Assembly (NCBI GenBank): GCA_018340805.1
Contig: JACMZG010001914.1
Coordinates: 41,918,470-41,982,469 of the forward strand
Origin: Microvelia longipes
Lineage: Eukaryota > Arthropoda > Insecta > Hemiptera > Veliidae
Direction: 5' to 3'
Length of the DNA stretch: 64,000 nt
Of the stretch, positions 42,746 through 63,916 are shown in pieces. Under the pieces are notes generated by a model. That model saw nothing but the letters and a program-made list of their open reading frames with translations. It had not been told where the DNA came from and ran no database searches. A program made the position numbers and the translations under genes. Position 1 is the first letter of the stretch; each line of letters opens with the position of its first letter.

Positions 42746-43254
42746 TGCAAAATTTCATTTTGCTGCCTAGTAGCCTAATATACTATTCTCCTCCTTGGGA
42801 TGTTTCGACTTTTTTACCATTATATTTAAATGTACCATAACTCCCTAGGAGGTTTTGTATTACCAAGCAATTTTCCCGTACTGTTTTTAAATATTTTGTT
42901 GACAGTGTAGGCAAAATGATATTTTGCAGCTTAAAAACAGTTCGGTAATGAGCAATGCAGCCGTAAGTAGATAAAAGAATTATCTTCCTTGGCATTATAA
43001 GTTACACTTAAAATACACGGGTTTTATTAAGTATTCACCTTCTTGGGAGTCTAGCCCCCAACTATGATCCAAAAAATGTTAACTATAATAATTAACTGGC
43101 CTCATTATCAGACAGGGATAACTTAAAACATTTATTGCAGCTTTCTATTAAGATATTTTTATTGAAACTATACTCTGATGTGTTAAACTTCAATGACTGG
43201 TGCCAACCAGCCTGAAAGCACCCTAGGTTCTGCTAGGGTGCCTACTAGGTTACC

Positions 43255-43405
43255 TAGGGTATTACCTAAGGGACCTAGGTAATACCATAGGTAATAATAA
43301 TAAGGGACCTAGGTTCTGCTTCATAGGTAATAATAATAAGGGACCTAGGTTCTGCTTCATAGGTAATAATAATAAGGGACCTAGGTTCTGCTTCATAGGT
43401 AATAA
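43255..43405. repeat. 33-bp minisatellite, about 4 units
   Basis: Unit AATAATAAGGGACCTAGGTT plus CTGCTTCATAGGT. Ends about 90 bases downstream of the SPAG17-like stop codon. Confidence 0.85.
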
Positions 43406-43490
43406 CTGTTAAGGAGCAATAAATTTCCACACTGATGTCGGTGCATACCATAAGGGACTGAACGAAGGAGAGATTGCAATTAGTAAATAT

Positions 43491-46400
43491 TTAATTACAA
43501 AAAATATCATCAGAAATATTCATCATTTTCACTGTCATATGAAATTCTAAAACTTGATTAACATTTGCAAAATATTTCTTTAAAGTTCTTCCAGCTTTTA
43601 AAACTTTATTTAATTCCCTCATAACATCTTCATCATCAGGAATTCTTTTTGTTTTTACAAATAATGAAATAATATTTGTAATATCTTGGTCTGAAACTTC
43701 TGCCAGAGTTTTGTAAACCAAGAACCCTAATTTTTTCTCATATTTATTACGGAAATAAACATCATCTATTAATTCATTCATTATGACATTAACTGTTCCC
43801 TCTGCGTTAGAAAAATAAGGAAGAATAAAATTATTTAAAATATTTATCTTGTCACTGCCATACCTATCTGAATAAACATCAATATTTTCAGTATTAATTC
43901 GCTGCACAGTTTTATCCAATAATTTATTTTTTAAATAATTATAAAGATCATAACCCATACACTCTTTTTCTAATTTTACCGTGTCTTGCTCATAAATTTT
44001 AACAGCATAATCAAAGTCATGTATAATTTTATCAAACTGAGAAAATATCTCAGTAAAAAAAACAGGATCCAATCTATACATTTCATCATCCAAAAGACAA
44101 ATATTACCCAGAATATTTTCAATATTTTTAATAACACTTTCAATATTAATTATTTCTTTATAATATTGAACACAAAGAATTTCAGGTTGTCTTTCTTTTT
44201 TAATCATCATTTTTTTAAAAGGATAAAACCAATACTTCCCGTAAGTAGATAAAACAACAGGATTTTTTTCTAAATTTATAAAATTATCAAAATATCCCCA
44301 TTTATTTTTAATTAATGGATTTAAAATGATACAGTCAACACTGTTTGGCGTTCTTAATTCACGATATACAGCTTTAGGATTGTCATTTAAAAATTTCAAA
44401 ATATTTTGATTAAAGTTAAATTTAGATAAAATTTGAATACTGGAATAATTTCTATCTACGACAAACACATGTTCCTGCTGTTTTGTTTTTAGCTCCTTTT
44501 TATCATTGACTTCAAATTTTCCGTTATCATAAACTAAAATAGAATTATTAAAGCAGTCATCAAATTTGACACAGTGCTCATTCCTTTTACTGAAATTACC
44601 AAAGCAATATCGAATTTCATTTCTTACTTTATCCTTATTAAATTCATTCACTATGATACTATTATTACCTGTTGCTATTTGCACATGATTGTTAAAATTG
44701 ATATGAATGTTATTCGAAAGTGTTATTTGTATATTATCATGCATAGTTAGCACAGCTTGCTCACCACTGTAGCTGAAAACGACGGCAGCAAAATTCGGGT
44801 GTTCGATTTTGTAACATAATTCAACAACAACAAATGGTTCTATAATTTCTTCAGCAAAATCTAATAAAAACTTTTTCGGTTTTAATTCTTCTTCCGAATT
44901 TATATCTTCGTCTCTTATGATGATTTCACCATTTGAAAATCGACTGTAAGTTGTTACGACAGTTCCATCTGTGTAATACACAGTTAAAGACCCATCTGTT
45001 GTGAAAAGGTAAGTGATTCCGTCTGAAAATTCAGACTTAATACTGCACTCTTGAATATCATGGAAATCTTCAACAAATAAATTTCCTTTTTGAATTACCA
45101 CATCATTTTCAACATAAAATAAACGACCGTCTTGTCTCCTTAAATCGTATTCTAGAGTTAAATTGCCAGCAACTGTTGAATTCTCTTCTAATTTTAAAAA
45201 TTCAGCAACACCATTAACATCTACTTCATGGACATTATCAGCATCTGTTTCTGAATGTTCAATAGATTCATATTTGTAACAATTAATTACTTTTCCACTG
45301 CTATAAACAATAAATGAGCCGTTTTCCATAAATTTAATAACAGTACCGTCATATAAGTAACACCTGCTAGATTCTTGTGCGATATCAAAATGAGTAGGAG
45401 TTTTTTCCAAGTATGCTTGTCTAATATAACTTGGCGTATTGAGCAGATTAATTTGTTCAATCATTAAACCGTTTGGCCATGATATTTTCATTTTAAAACT
45501 ATTTATTAAATCAGATTTATATTTTTCATCATTCAACAAATTCAAATTTGGCAAATCACCATTAGTAGTTACATCTTTATTAAAAACATTCACATTAGGC
45601 AAATCACCATTAGTAGTTACATCTTTATTTAAAACATTCACATTAGACAAATCACCATTAGTAGTTACATCTTTATTTAAAACATTCACATTTCGCTTAT
45701 CATAATTAGTAGTTATATTGTTATTTAAAAAATTCAAATTTGGCCAATCATCATATTTATTATTGATGTTTGAAAAATTAAAATTATTTTCAGCAGTTTC
45801 ATTATTGGTATTTGATAAATTTATCACATTAGTTTGTTGTCCACCTTTATTTGTAGAATTAGAATTTTGCTGCTGTTTTGAATTTTTATTCAAGCATTGA
45901 AATGAAATTAATATTTGAGATGAATGTCTAATCAATAAGTGTGGTGTTCTGACATAGTGTTTTTCTCTGTGAAATCCAAAAGGAAGTATATTAGTCCAGT
46001 AATGAATCTCGTGCTGTCTGACTTTTGTTATCAAATTCAACTCGTACTTCTCAAATTTTAATTCTTCTAAATAGCGTAAAAAAACTTCTAAACCTTGGTT
46101 CAGTTTAATATTCATGTCGTAAAAATTAAAAATAATTTTACCTTTCAAGCCTACATCGTATAAAACACCATTTTTTAAATCTCTCTCCTCTTTAATATAA
46201 TTTTTATCTGTCACTAAGTAATATTTGTACTTAGATATATTATCAAATGACTCATCGTAATTAGTGTTAACCCAATTTTCCGGTGCTCCGTGATACTTTG
46301 TCATATTACAAATTTCTGAGGCTTCTTTCAAATTAATTACAGATGCATTAATTTCCTTAAGTAACAATTCCGAATAGTTGAAACGTTTTTTATCTTTAAT

Positions 46401-48491
46401 AAATATTTTATCCGACTCAAACTGATGATTTTCCGATACACATTCTGCATAATTTTGTAATGATAATATAGTAGGAAGTTGAACTGATTTTGTCAAAGGT
46501 ATTTTGACGTCTTTAACTACCAGTAACCACTTATCATTTAATTTTACATACTCAGCAGTTAAGTGACTCGAATCCTCATAAATATTTTCTAATAATTCCA
46601 AAAACGTACTGTTACGTAATAAATTAAATTTTGAAAACTTGTCAGGAAAATATTTCATAATAACTTGTGGATGTATTTTTTGTTTGATTTCCTCAACAAA
46701 TTGTTGGCAGTGTTCAAATTCCTGACAACTCGAGACAGTGAGTCTTTCAGTTAGGAACTCATCTTTTAAATGGAGCAAAGATAGAAAAATATCAAGTATA
46801 TCACTTTCTGTTAAATCTTTTAAAATTTCATCTTTATACTTTTTACATAAGTTACTCATAAAGTGAGGTTGGTCTATTGTTGAAAATATTAGTGCGTCCC
46901 AGAATAATTTTTGAATATATATTGTCCTGTTTTTTAGAAATTCTTTTATATCTGTTTTTAACGAAGACAGAGCAGTCGGGTCTCCATAACAATACACTTC
47001 AGTTGTATTTTTTAATGAATCTTCCTCAAATTTATCATAATTTGGATTAAAATTTAAGTTATAATCGCTAAAACGGTTGTCTATAGTTAATTGCTGGATT
47101 AATGTATCCATACAACTTAAAGGAGGGGGTAGAGGCATTTCTACTTCATCATCACGTCGTAAAAACCTAAAATCATCTGTATTGTACCCTATATAAGAAT
47201 CCAAGTCTAAGCAAACCTGACTTGTTAGGGTATCAAGAATTATAGCAACATTAGCATCTTCAAGGCTTAAATTATCCATTATTTTATTGTAATACTCAAA
47301 TTCATTGACATTTTTATCATTGTGACCACTAACTTGAACTAAATTAACTTCTTTTGTATACCTTTTATATATTTTTCTCAAAAGAACAGATTCATAAAGT
47401 GTATATGATATGCTGTCATAAATTAATCTTCTTAAATGATCAATGCTTTTAGGGGGTTTTGAGGCATCAGGCATTTCAGGGATGCACTTTAAAATAACAA
47501 CATTTTTAAAATACTTACTATATTTACTAGTATTCATAAAATAAAGGATGTCAGTCCAATACTTTCTAATGGGGGTTTCATCTAAAAATGATCGATTTTC
47601 CGATCTTTCTAAAAAACTGCTGTTTAAAACTTGTTCAATTTGTTTATTTTTGGAGTAATTCGTAGTCAACAAGCCGAGAAATGAATCGTTGTCGTCAAAC
47701 GAATCGGTGTCTAAATAGCCAAGCTGTATGATAGAGGTAACCGGTATTTGTAATTTAATTAACTTAAGGGGTAATTCTGAGTTTTGACTTTGAATTATAA
47801 CGACAAACATGTCTGGACTTCCCTCTGGTTCATCTTTTACATTTTCCAAACATTTTAAATTTTCATTCCTTGTATTTAACTCTGTTGTTGGTTTAGATAT
47901 GTCATTACCTTTATTTCCGCTTTTCTTACCTGATTTTTTAGCACTGCTTGTTTTAGCTTTACTAGCTGGTTTTCCTTCTCCTTTACTTTTTACTCCTTTA
48001 CTCCCCACTACTTGAGTATATTGATTCAACAAATTCTGAAACTGACTCTCCTTTAATAATTCTACATTATTTTCAACTATTTTTCTCTCTTTGAAATCCA
48101 ATATAATATATTTTATCAAGTATGCATAAAGATCAAGAGGTATTTTACCTTGAAAAAATTTGCCTGTACTTTTTAAAACTTCGTCACAAAGTAGAGACAG
48201 AGGAGTCACAGCACCGTTCCTACTCGAGTTTTTGAACACGAATTCAGTGACCCCGTCCATGGAAATACACTTGATACACTTCCGGTAGCCATACTGACTG
48301 AATTCATCAAATTGTTGAGACAAGCATCGATAAAATTCTCTGGATTCAACAACTATACTAATTTCACATTTAAAGTGTTCGTCGTTTATAAATTTATTTC
48401 CTAAATCTGGTATCCATGAGTTGGGAACATAGGTTATATCAGGCACTTTAGGCGAGTTTTTCCGTTTCTTTGACATGTTTTTATTTTTCAC
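43491..48491 (-). CDS. SPAG17/PF6-like central-pair protein, intronless
   Basis: 1,666 residues, fully open. SPAG17 (PF6) is a scaffold of the C1a projection on the central pair of motile axonemes and is needed for sperm and cilium beating. Features: a Lys/Gly/Ser-rich segment (about residues 160-200), FVVIIQSQNSELPLKLIKLQ then IPVTSII (about 228-255, like the human [20 protein letters not shown] block), PPLSCMDTLIQQLTID (about 455-470), YDGTVIKFMENGSFIVYSSG (about 1050) and TTDGSLTVYYTDGTVVTTYS (about 1160), the last two matching human DGTRIVDHADGTRITTF-type repeats. Human SPAG17 is about 2,220 residues; the C-terminal Ig-like (MSP/ASH) region is missing here. A 16-residue repeat lies at about 924-983. 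There is no intron, unlike neighbouring genes. AAGTTACAT-ending upstream DNA gives no clear promoter. Confidence 0.88.
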   Translation of the reverse strand: MKNKNMSKKRKNSPKVPDITYVPNSWIPDLGNKFINDEHFKCEISIVVESREFYRCLSQQFDEFSQYGYRKCIKCISMDGVTEFVFKNSSRNGAVTPLSLLCDEVLKSTGKFFQGKIPLDLYAYLIKYIILDFKERKIVENNVELLKESQFQNLLNQYTQVVGSKGVKSKGEGKPASKAKTSSAKKSGKKSGNKGNDISKPTTELNTRNENLKCLENVKDEPEGSPDMFVVIIQSQNSELPLKLIKLQIPVTSIIQLGYLDTDSFDDNDSFLGLLTTNYSKNKQIEQVLNSSFLERSENRSFLDETPIRKYWTDILYFMNTSKYSKYFKNVVILKCIPEMPDASKPPKSIDHLRRLIYDSISYTLYESVLLRKIYKRYTKEVNLVQVSGHNDKNVNEFEYYNKIMDNLSLEDANVAIILDTLTSQVCLDLDSYIGYNTDDFRFLRRDDEVEMPLPPPLSCMDTLIQQLTIDNRFSDYNLNFNPNYDKFEEDSLKNTTEVYCYGDPTALSSLKTDIKEFLKNRTIYIQKLFWDALIFSTIDQPHFMSNLCKKYKDEILKDLTESDILDIFLSLLHLKDEFLTERLTVSSCQEFEHCQQFVEEIKQKIHPQVIMKYFPDKFSKFNLLRNSTFLELLENIYEDSSHLTAEYVKLNDKWLLVVKDVKIPLTKSVQLPTILSLQNYAECVSENHQFESDKIFIKDKKRFNYSELLLKEINASVINLKEASEICNMTKYHGAPENWVNTNYDESFDNISKYKYYLVTDKNYIKEERDLKNGVLYDVGLKGKIIFNFYDMNIKLNQGLEVFLRYLEELKFEKYELNLITKVRQHEIHYWTNILPFGFHREKHYVRTPHLLIRHSSQILISFQCLNKNSKQQQNSNSTNKGGQQTNVINLSNTNNETAENNFNFSNINNKYDDWPNLNFLNNNITTNYDKRNVNVLNKDVTTNGDLSNVNVLNKDVTTNGDLPNVNVFNKDVTTNGDLPNLNLLNDEKYKSDLINSFKMKISWPNGLMIEQINLLNTPSYIRQAYLEKTPTHFDIAQESSRCYLYDGTVIKFMENGSFIVYSSGKVINCYKYESIEHSETDADNVHEVDVNGVAEFLKLEENSTVAGNLTLEYDLRRQDGRLFYVENDVVIQKGNLFVEDFHDIQECSIKSEFSDGITYLFTTDGSLTVYYTDGTVVTTYSRFSNGEIIIRDEDINSEEELKPKKFLLDFAEEIIEPFVVVELCYKIEHPNFAAVVFSYSGEQAVLTMHDNIQITLSNNIHINFNNHVQIATGNNSIIVNEFNKDKVRNEIRYCFGNFSKRNEHCVKFDDCFNNSILVYDNGKFEVNDKKELKTKQQEHVFVVDRNYSSIQILSKFNFNQNILKFLNDNPKAVYRELRTPNSVDCIILNPLIKNKWGYFDNFINLEKNPVVLSTYGKYWFYPFKKMMIKKERQPEILCVQYYKEIINIESVIKNIENILGNICLLDDEMYRLDPVFFTEIFSQFDKIIHDFDYAVKIYEQDTVKLEKECMGYDLYNYLKNKLLDKTVQRINTENIDVYSDRYGSDKINILNNFILPYFSNAEGTVNVIMNELIDDVYFRNKYEKKLGFLVYKTLAEVSDQDITNIISLFVKTKRIPDDEDVMRELNKVLKAGRTLKKYFANVNQVLEFHMTVKMMNISDDIFCN
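45543..45720 (-). repeat. 48-bp coding repeat in the SPAG17-like gene
   Basis: Three to four tandem copies encode DVTTNGDLPNVNVFNK-like 16-mers in an Asn-rich linker. The period is a multiple of three, so length change keeps the frame. Confidence 0.9.
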
Positions 48492-48690
48492 TGATGTAAC
48501 TTTGCAATAATATAATATTGCTAAAACAATAATTTATGACAATAATTCATGTTAAATTGCTCAAAAATGTCAATTGTAAAACGTAATTAATTACGTAAAT
48601 TACGTCATTAATTATAAACGTAATATGTGTACTATATTAAAGTACTTTTAAAATACTCATTTACTAATTTTAAAAATAATTAACTCCAGC

Positions 48691-48880
48691 CATAGAGATA
48701 TTATTACTAGAGGGGCCCTTTTGGTTAAATTTTGAAACATCGAAAAAGTAACCTGACCACCTTCGCTAAAAGGGTATATAAAAGAATATAAGTTAAAATA
48801 ATTTTGAACTGATTATTTGATTACCTTATTAGCGAAGGTGGTCAGGTTACCTTTCCGATGTTTCAAATTTCGAAACATCG
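48691..48880 (+). mobile_element. TIR element, CATAGAGATATTATTAC family, with internal hairpin
   Basis: Begins CATAGAGATATTATTACTAG. AACATCGAAAAAGTAACCTG is mirrored by CAGGTTACCTTTCCGATGTT about 100 bases on. It lies 200 bases upstream of the SPAG17-like start. Confidence 0.65.
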
Positions 48881-48959
48881 AATTCTGGTGGTTACTTCGG
48901 TAACCACCAGAAGGGGGCGGCTATTTTATTTTACCCTAGTAAATGTAATCAAACTATTT

Positions 48960-49462
48960 ACGGTACTTAAAATGTTTGTTTTTATTGCATTTATTTGAAG
49001 AGTTTTGTTTAAAATGTTAATAATTCGTGTAAGAAATACATTTTGCTACATCCAATAGTGGTTTAAGTCCAAATTTTTAAATACTAGGTTTGTTTAAATT
49101 ACTTAGAACGAGCACCTAATTAAACTTTTTTTTTCGTGTGCGCTACATAACTTAGTACATTTTTGCAAATGATATTTGTTTTTCCTTTTCAAATATTAAT
49201 TGTAAGTATTAATTTCACAAATTCAACCTATTTTTTTAAATGTAATAAAAGCGCAATAACGTAATTTTAAGGCAATACACTGTCGTCTGCATTTTCTTCA
49301 AAATTTTAATAAAAACATGTGGTTTACCTTTACTATAGTTCTCTTTTTCTTTAACTAAATTATTATACAATATTTAACCGAATTGAATACAAAAATCATT
49401 AATTATCACGTACATATTAAAGTACAAACACGATAAAAGTAAAACTCACCTAATGTTATCAG
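48960..49462. mobile_element. Dispersed repeat, copy 2 of 3 (longest)
   Basis: TTGTTTTTATTGCATTTATT to CACCTAATGTTATCAGGTTG. The 5' half is shared with 63525-63735 and the 3' half with 37090-37392. No coding function. Confidence 0.65.
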
Positions 49463-50938
49463 GTTGCCAATAAAATTAAATAAAAACCTAAATAATTAAT
49501 TGAGCTGGGTCGCCCCCGGAGTCTCGACAAATGGTCTTTGTATTAGTGCCCAAAATGTTGCTCAGAACTGATTAAGCAAGTGCAAGCACTTTTATGTACA
49601 ACCCATATTGCATAAACAGGGGCATATCCTTTTGCTGGAAATCCGACAATGAAGCATGAACCAAAAACTTGCTTAAAAACTAGATTGGTACTGGTTTTCT
49701 GGTTCTAACTTGTCTTGGATCATAATTTAAAAATAATATGATTCTTAAGAAAAAGTTTTCTTTGATTATTTTCATAATCAAATTTTTCTTTGCTTTATCT
49801 TGTGCGGCCATATATCTTTCATACCAACAACTAAGTAATTATTTAAGAGATGATTAATGATGTTTTACAAATAAATTTCATCCTCCATAAATATGCATAT
49901 TAGTTATAATTTATTTCTTCTAAACATTTACGCCCCCTGCAAGTCTGCGCCCGCCTGGCCTTGATGATTAATAAAATAATTTAATTGAAAATAAGACATA
50001 AAATGTTTGCTACACTACAAGATCGTTGCACCAGGTTAGTCTCTAGACAATTTTTTTTATTTCTTGTCCGCCGTATTAAGTTTATGACAGTAATCGGGAA
50101 ATGTGCGCGTTGTAGAGAAGTGTGTCTGTGCTTTGATTTTTTTTTAAATTTAATACTTAAGTATAACTTAATTAATTTCATTCTTTTGCGTTCCTTTTAA
50201 TAACTAGCATAAGTGTGCGTGTCTTGCATAAGTTCCCCACCCGTAATGCCCCCTACTTCCCCCGTATGCTTGTCAGTGATATACGATGTACAGATTTCAA
50301 TACTTATCTACTTTAGTAAGTTTATAGGAAAGTTGTTACTCTAAGAATTATTCAAGGAAGCAAGATAAATGTAATCCAAAAGGTTTTACACTAAGTAATC
50401 TATGGGATCTTAAGGTTACCGAAGTAATACTTTCCCCAATTTTACATATCTAAGTTAAGATATAATTATACCAAACAATATGAAATATAAATATTTAGTA
50501 TTTAAGATTTATTTATTATTTTGAAAGCATACATACAGTATAACATAATATCAGCATAAACATTTATAGTAAAACTAATAATAATAAAAGTCTATTTGAC
50601 AATGGAATATGCAAATGAAACTATGAAAATAATAAATTATTTAATAGCCGCATAAGCTATAGCTTGTGCGCGGCTATATATTTCATCATTATTTGTTTTT
50701 CCTTATAATTTATAGATAGAATTTGTTTTTTATAATGTTAATCATTTACAAAATTTTGTTAATTTATAAATTTAATTACATTTCAAAGGTGAAATTCCAT
50801 GCATTTTGGTTAATTAAAAACAAAACATTTTTTTTTCTTTTAATTTTTTTAAATAGAAAAAAAATACATATTATACAAAAAATAAAACTAAGTATTTTAA
50901 AAGTAGATGGATTTAGGTTAGTTAAATATAAATATAAG
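49463..50938. other. Unassigned intergenic DNA
   Basis: No gene or tandem array recognised. A small dyad AATAGCCGCATAAGCTATAG / CTTGTGCGCGGCTATAT lies at about 50642-50680. Short open frames here have no recognisable domains. Confidence 0.3.
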
Positions 50939-50939
50939 T

Positions 50940-51900
50940 TTTAAGTTTTAGTAGGTGGCGATTTAGCCACAGTATAACATCTTTTTTGTACTCTTTGAAG
51001 TAAAGATTAGATTAATATGGTTAGGTAATTGATTAAAATAATAGGACCTCTTGCTGCAGCGTGACGTTGCATGAGGATGTTTCTACATCTGTAAGTCTCA
51101 CAGTCTATTTTGCTTATTCTAGTGCTTAAATCATAGCTTATATAGTTTTTGTTTCGTTTAAAATATTTTAATAATACTTGTTTTGTGAATAATTGTTTCA
51201 CAGTAAGAACAGGGAAATCCAAAAGAGTTGTTCAGTTGAATAGAGTCTAGGCTTCCTTAGGATTTGTTTAATAACAGCTTTCTGAGCTATTTCTAATGAA
51301 TGTAGATGAGTTGGGTGAGCAGAACCCCACCCCACTATACAAACTGATAATTGATTCCACTAACGCGTGATAAATTGTTTTCATTAATTTTTCATCACAA
51401 AAATCTCTGAGACATCTAAAATAATATATACATTTACGTATTTTATTTGTTAAATTGTTAATTTGAGTTTTCCAAGTCATTGTTTGGTCAATCGTTATTC
51501 CTAAGTATTTAATTGAGGCTCACTCTATTTATTGATATGCAATCACAAGGTTGATTTACGTTATTTTTTGCATTTACAGTCATGAATTTTTAATTTGTCA
51601 ATATCTTTCGATTGTCCTTTTTTAGAAATAGAGAAAGTAATAAATTTGTTTTCTTGGTGTTTAGGTATAAGAGATTAGTGTGAAGCCAGTTACTGATAAG
51701 AGATAACTGTTGTTCAACGTTAGCCAACAATTGTTGCCAACTGTCGGTATCTGAGGAGAAGAGCAGACACGTATCATCAGCAAACCCTATTATTTCTCCT
51801 GTGAAGTTAGGGATAAAGTAAAGGTCATTTATATAGGCTAAAAATAATTTGGGTGACGTCACTGTGCCCTGTTGAGTGCCTGTGTCAGAGTGGCTGCATC
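50940..51900 (-). pseudogene. Non-LTR retrotransposon (LINE) reverse transcriptase remnant
   Basis: From 51900 downwards the minus strand encodes QGTVTSPKLFLAYINDL, then GFADDTCLLF (the catalytic ADD palm motif), NWLHTNLLYLNTKKT, NKIRKCIYYFRCLRDFCDEK and YHALVESIISLYSGVGFCSP, each in order but with frame changes. 5' truncated, retaining only the second half of the RT and the tail. Jockey/CR1-like in style; clade not resolved. Confidence 0.88.
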
Positions 51901-52019
51901 ACTCACTGGTTAACAGTCTAACTTAAATATATTGTTATATAACAGTATATAGTATATATTGTTATATAACAGTATTAAATAAACGTTTAAGTTATTTGAA
52001 AGTACTGCACGGAGCCTAC

Positions 52020-52419
52020 ATATTATTCAACCAATTCGGGTATGGTGTACTTGAGACTTTATCCTCAATGTATCAGACTTGCTATGTTCATTCTTAACAC
52101 TTCGGAACGCTCAACCTTCGGAACGTTCAACCGAGCGAATCGTTTGTTTAATCCATCACTCACTCATCCAGGTTCTGACCTCGCTTGATATTGCTTAATG
52201 TAAGCGATCCATCAAAAATCTTTGGGTATATATAGGTGTATTGCTATGTTCATTCTTAACACTTCGGACTTGCTCAACCTTGGGAACGCTCAACCTAGAG
52301 AATCGTTTGTTTAATCCATCACTCACTTAAAATAGAGCCTAGTTTACTTATTAATTACATTAAAGGATACGTATTGATTAATTTAAACTTAATAAAATGT
52401 TTAACATATGTGACAATTA
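52020..52419. mobile_element. Dispersed repeat split by the 52420 MITE
   Basis: GTTTAATCCATCACTCACT is repeated at about 52145 and 52310. GATCCATCAAAAATCTTTGG and AATAGAGCCTAGTTTACTTA recur after the MITE at 52922-53000. The GGTATGGTGTACTTGAGAC start is a distant relative of the GGTACCTCAGAAC family. Confidence 0.5.
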
Positions 52420-52910
52420 GTACGTTCACACACACTCTAGATCCGCATATCGTATAGAGTACGATCTCTCTATACGGTAATTTAAGCTGAACAAACCATG
52501 AGGAGGGGATCCGATCGCATACGCTAGAACTAAGGAGATGGAATCTAAATGGATCCCCCGATACGCTGTATGTACCTTTAGAGACGATCGTATTTAACGG
52601 ATAACCTTCTCGTCAAACTTTTATTTCACTTTTATATTACCGTTTTTGATCACATAACTTTTGGAATATTATTTTGTTTAGTGTAACTTTATTATTATGC
52701 AAAGAAATCACAATTTAATTAAATATATTTTTTGTTTTAAACTTCATTATAACCAAAAGTGAACCTTCTCTATACAAGACGTCATGTTTTGGCGGGATCA
52801 GTTATCACTCGATCGACTAAACAAATACCCAGCAAGAACCGTGAAGTTAGTTGACCGTATTGTATACGTATTCTATACGATCCACGGATCTAGAGTGTGT
52901 GTGAACGTAC
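52420..52910. mobile_element. TIR element, GTACGTTCACACACACTC family (491 bp)
   Basis: TA at 52418-52419 and 52911-52912. Ends GTACGTTCACACACACTCTA and its inverse, 26 bp nearly perfect through GATCCG. No transposase. Confidence 0.85.
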
Positions 52911-53239
52911 TAAATGTTAGTGATCCATCAAAAATCTTAGATTTGTATTCAAATAGAGCCTAGTTTACTTATTAATTACATTAAGGGATGCAGTATTGAC
53001 TAATTTCAACTTATTTAAATTTTTAACAAATGTGAAAATGTTGCTAGAAACCTATGACTATTTTTAGTGAATTTTCAAAGAAAAAAATGAGGTTGAGGTC
53101 ATGGAGAGGGGGGAGATGGATTTTTTATGGAATGGGGAGACTCACTGATCAAGAATATATATATATTTATATGTGTGTATTTTTGTACGAGATTATTGTG
53201 TGCTAGATGTTTCTATGGGACACCATAATTTTTGAATGC

Positions 53240-53620
53240 TTTCTCGGATCGAAATAAAACTGGGTACAAAAATCAACCTTGCTAATGGGTGAAACTCTAT
53301 TGTTTATGAAATATGTGTGACATCATTAACCCACAATAATGACCCCACAAACATTTAAAAAAATCTTCATATAGTGTTTAGATTGGGCTGAATTTTTTAA
53401 TATATTTTGAATTTTTTAATATATTTTTAACATATTAATATATGTGAAAAAATACATATATTAATATATGTATGGCATTAATTGACATAATGTAAACAAA
53501 TCAAGTTTTTTCAATAATACGTTCGATAATTCGCTTATATCGTGGCTGTATGCCACTTATACAAACCATTAATATGACGAACTGATGTAGTACAACAACA
53601 AACAAAGAAGTGGCCCCTAG
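53240..53620 (+). mobile_element. Dispersed repeat shared with 30840-31450
   Basis: CGGATCGAAATAAAACTGGG, TGTGACATCATTAACCCACA, and ACCATTAATATGACGAACTG at the far end match the 30840 copy. Confidence 0.55.
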
Positions 53621-53842
53621 CACTGATGCCGCGGAACGGCATAGAGGCTGAAGGCTTCTTGTTTTATGTATAGTGAGAGGTATCTAAATAAATAAAACAA
53701 ACGTTTCTCTCTAAGCTTTAAATTAAAATAAAGCTAACCTTTAAGTTCACATTCAAAAGTAAGGTCTACGTGAAGTGTAAGTTATGGGCACTGATAAAAA
53801 CAGTATCATACCTCTTCCATAATTATCATTTTTTTCCCAGCT

Positions 53843-54420
53843 TAGACACCCGTGGTGTAGTGGTGGCCAATACACAGAATGTATGGACTTTAAACTCCCA
53901 AGTTTATTTAGTCATGGGTTCAATCCCAGCATATTTTTATGAGAGGGATAAAAATTCTGCGTACCACGTCCTTCAGAAGGGATGTAAAGCCGGTGGTTTG
54001 GAGCCAGTGCGTTGTCAGGTACTCGTTAAAGATCCCTTACCCTAAATGAAACTGGGTATAGGCAAAATTTAGGACCCTCATTGTAGATTCATTATAATAC
54101 TATACTGTTTCTGCCTTGTAGTTTAAAGTGTGTGGAGGTTTGGTTTAACAGTGAAAGCACGTGTTGTTCCCAGTTTTCACTAGACTATAAGAGTCAGTGA
54201 AAAAAATATGTATGATTGCTTGATAAAGCATGAGAGGAACCATAGAAATTCACGGCTCTTCTGTCTAGATTAGATGAAATAAATATACCTACACTTGAAA
54301 TTAAAAGGAGTAGAACACTATCTTAGGAAGCTGGCAAAAAGGGCCCAACAATGTGGCCTACTTGCCTGGTAGTTATTACCATTCCCCCCCCCCCTATTAC
54401 TACTACTACTACTTCCCAGC
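53843..54420 (+). mobile_element. Long tRNA-derived SINE, second copy
   Basis: Same order as 32106-32690: GTGGTGTAGTGG head, GGGTTCAATCCC B box, CCCTTACCCTAAATGAAACT body, TACTACTACTAC tail. The A-box region has a short deletion. Confidence 0.85.
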
Positions 54421-54535
54421 TTCCAATTACACATCGATTTGGTTTCAATTTTGGAAACAACATTACCATAGTAGTAACTTACTATCAAAAATAAAAATGT
54501 ACACAAATTTTAACTAACTTAAGACTAGAACACAA

Positions 54536-54541
54536 TTTATT
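54536..54541 (-). promoter_or_regulatory. AATAAA polyadenylation signal of the TMEM126-like gene
   Basis: On the minus strand AATAAA lies about 80 bases after the stop codon at 54620. Confidence 0.55.
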
Positions 54542-54619
54542 ATATATCTAATACAAATATGTACAAGTAACAGCATTTTACAAATAATTTGTATTTTTAA
54601 AAAGGCAGGTAAGGTGAAG

Positions 54620-63916
<9,297 letters not shown>

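Noticed and set aside
43986..44252. Plus-strand open frames inside 43491-48491
   Set aside because: They are antisense shadows of the SPAG17-like gene and show no recognisable domain.
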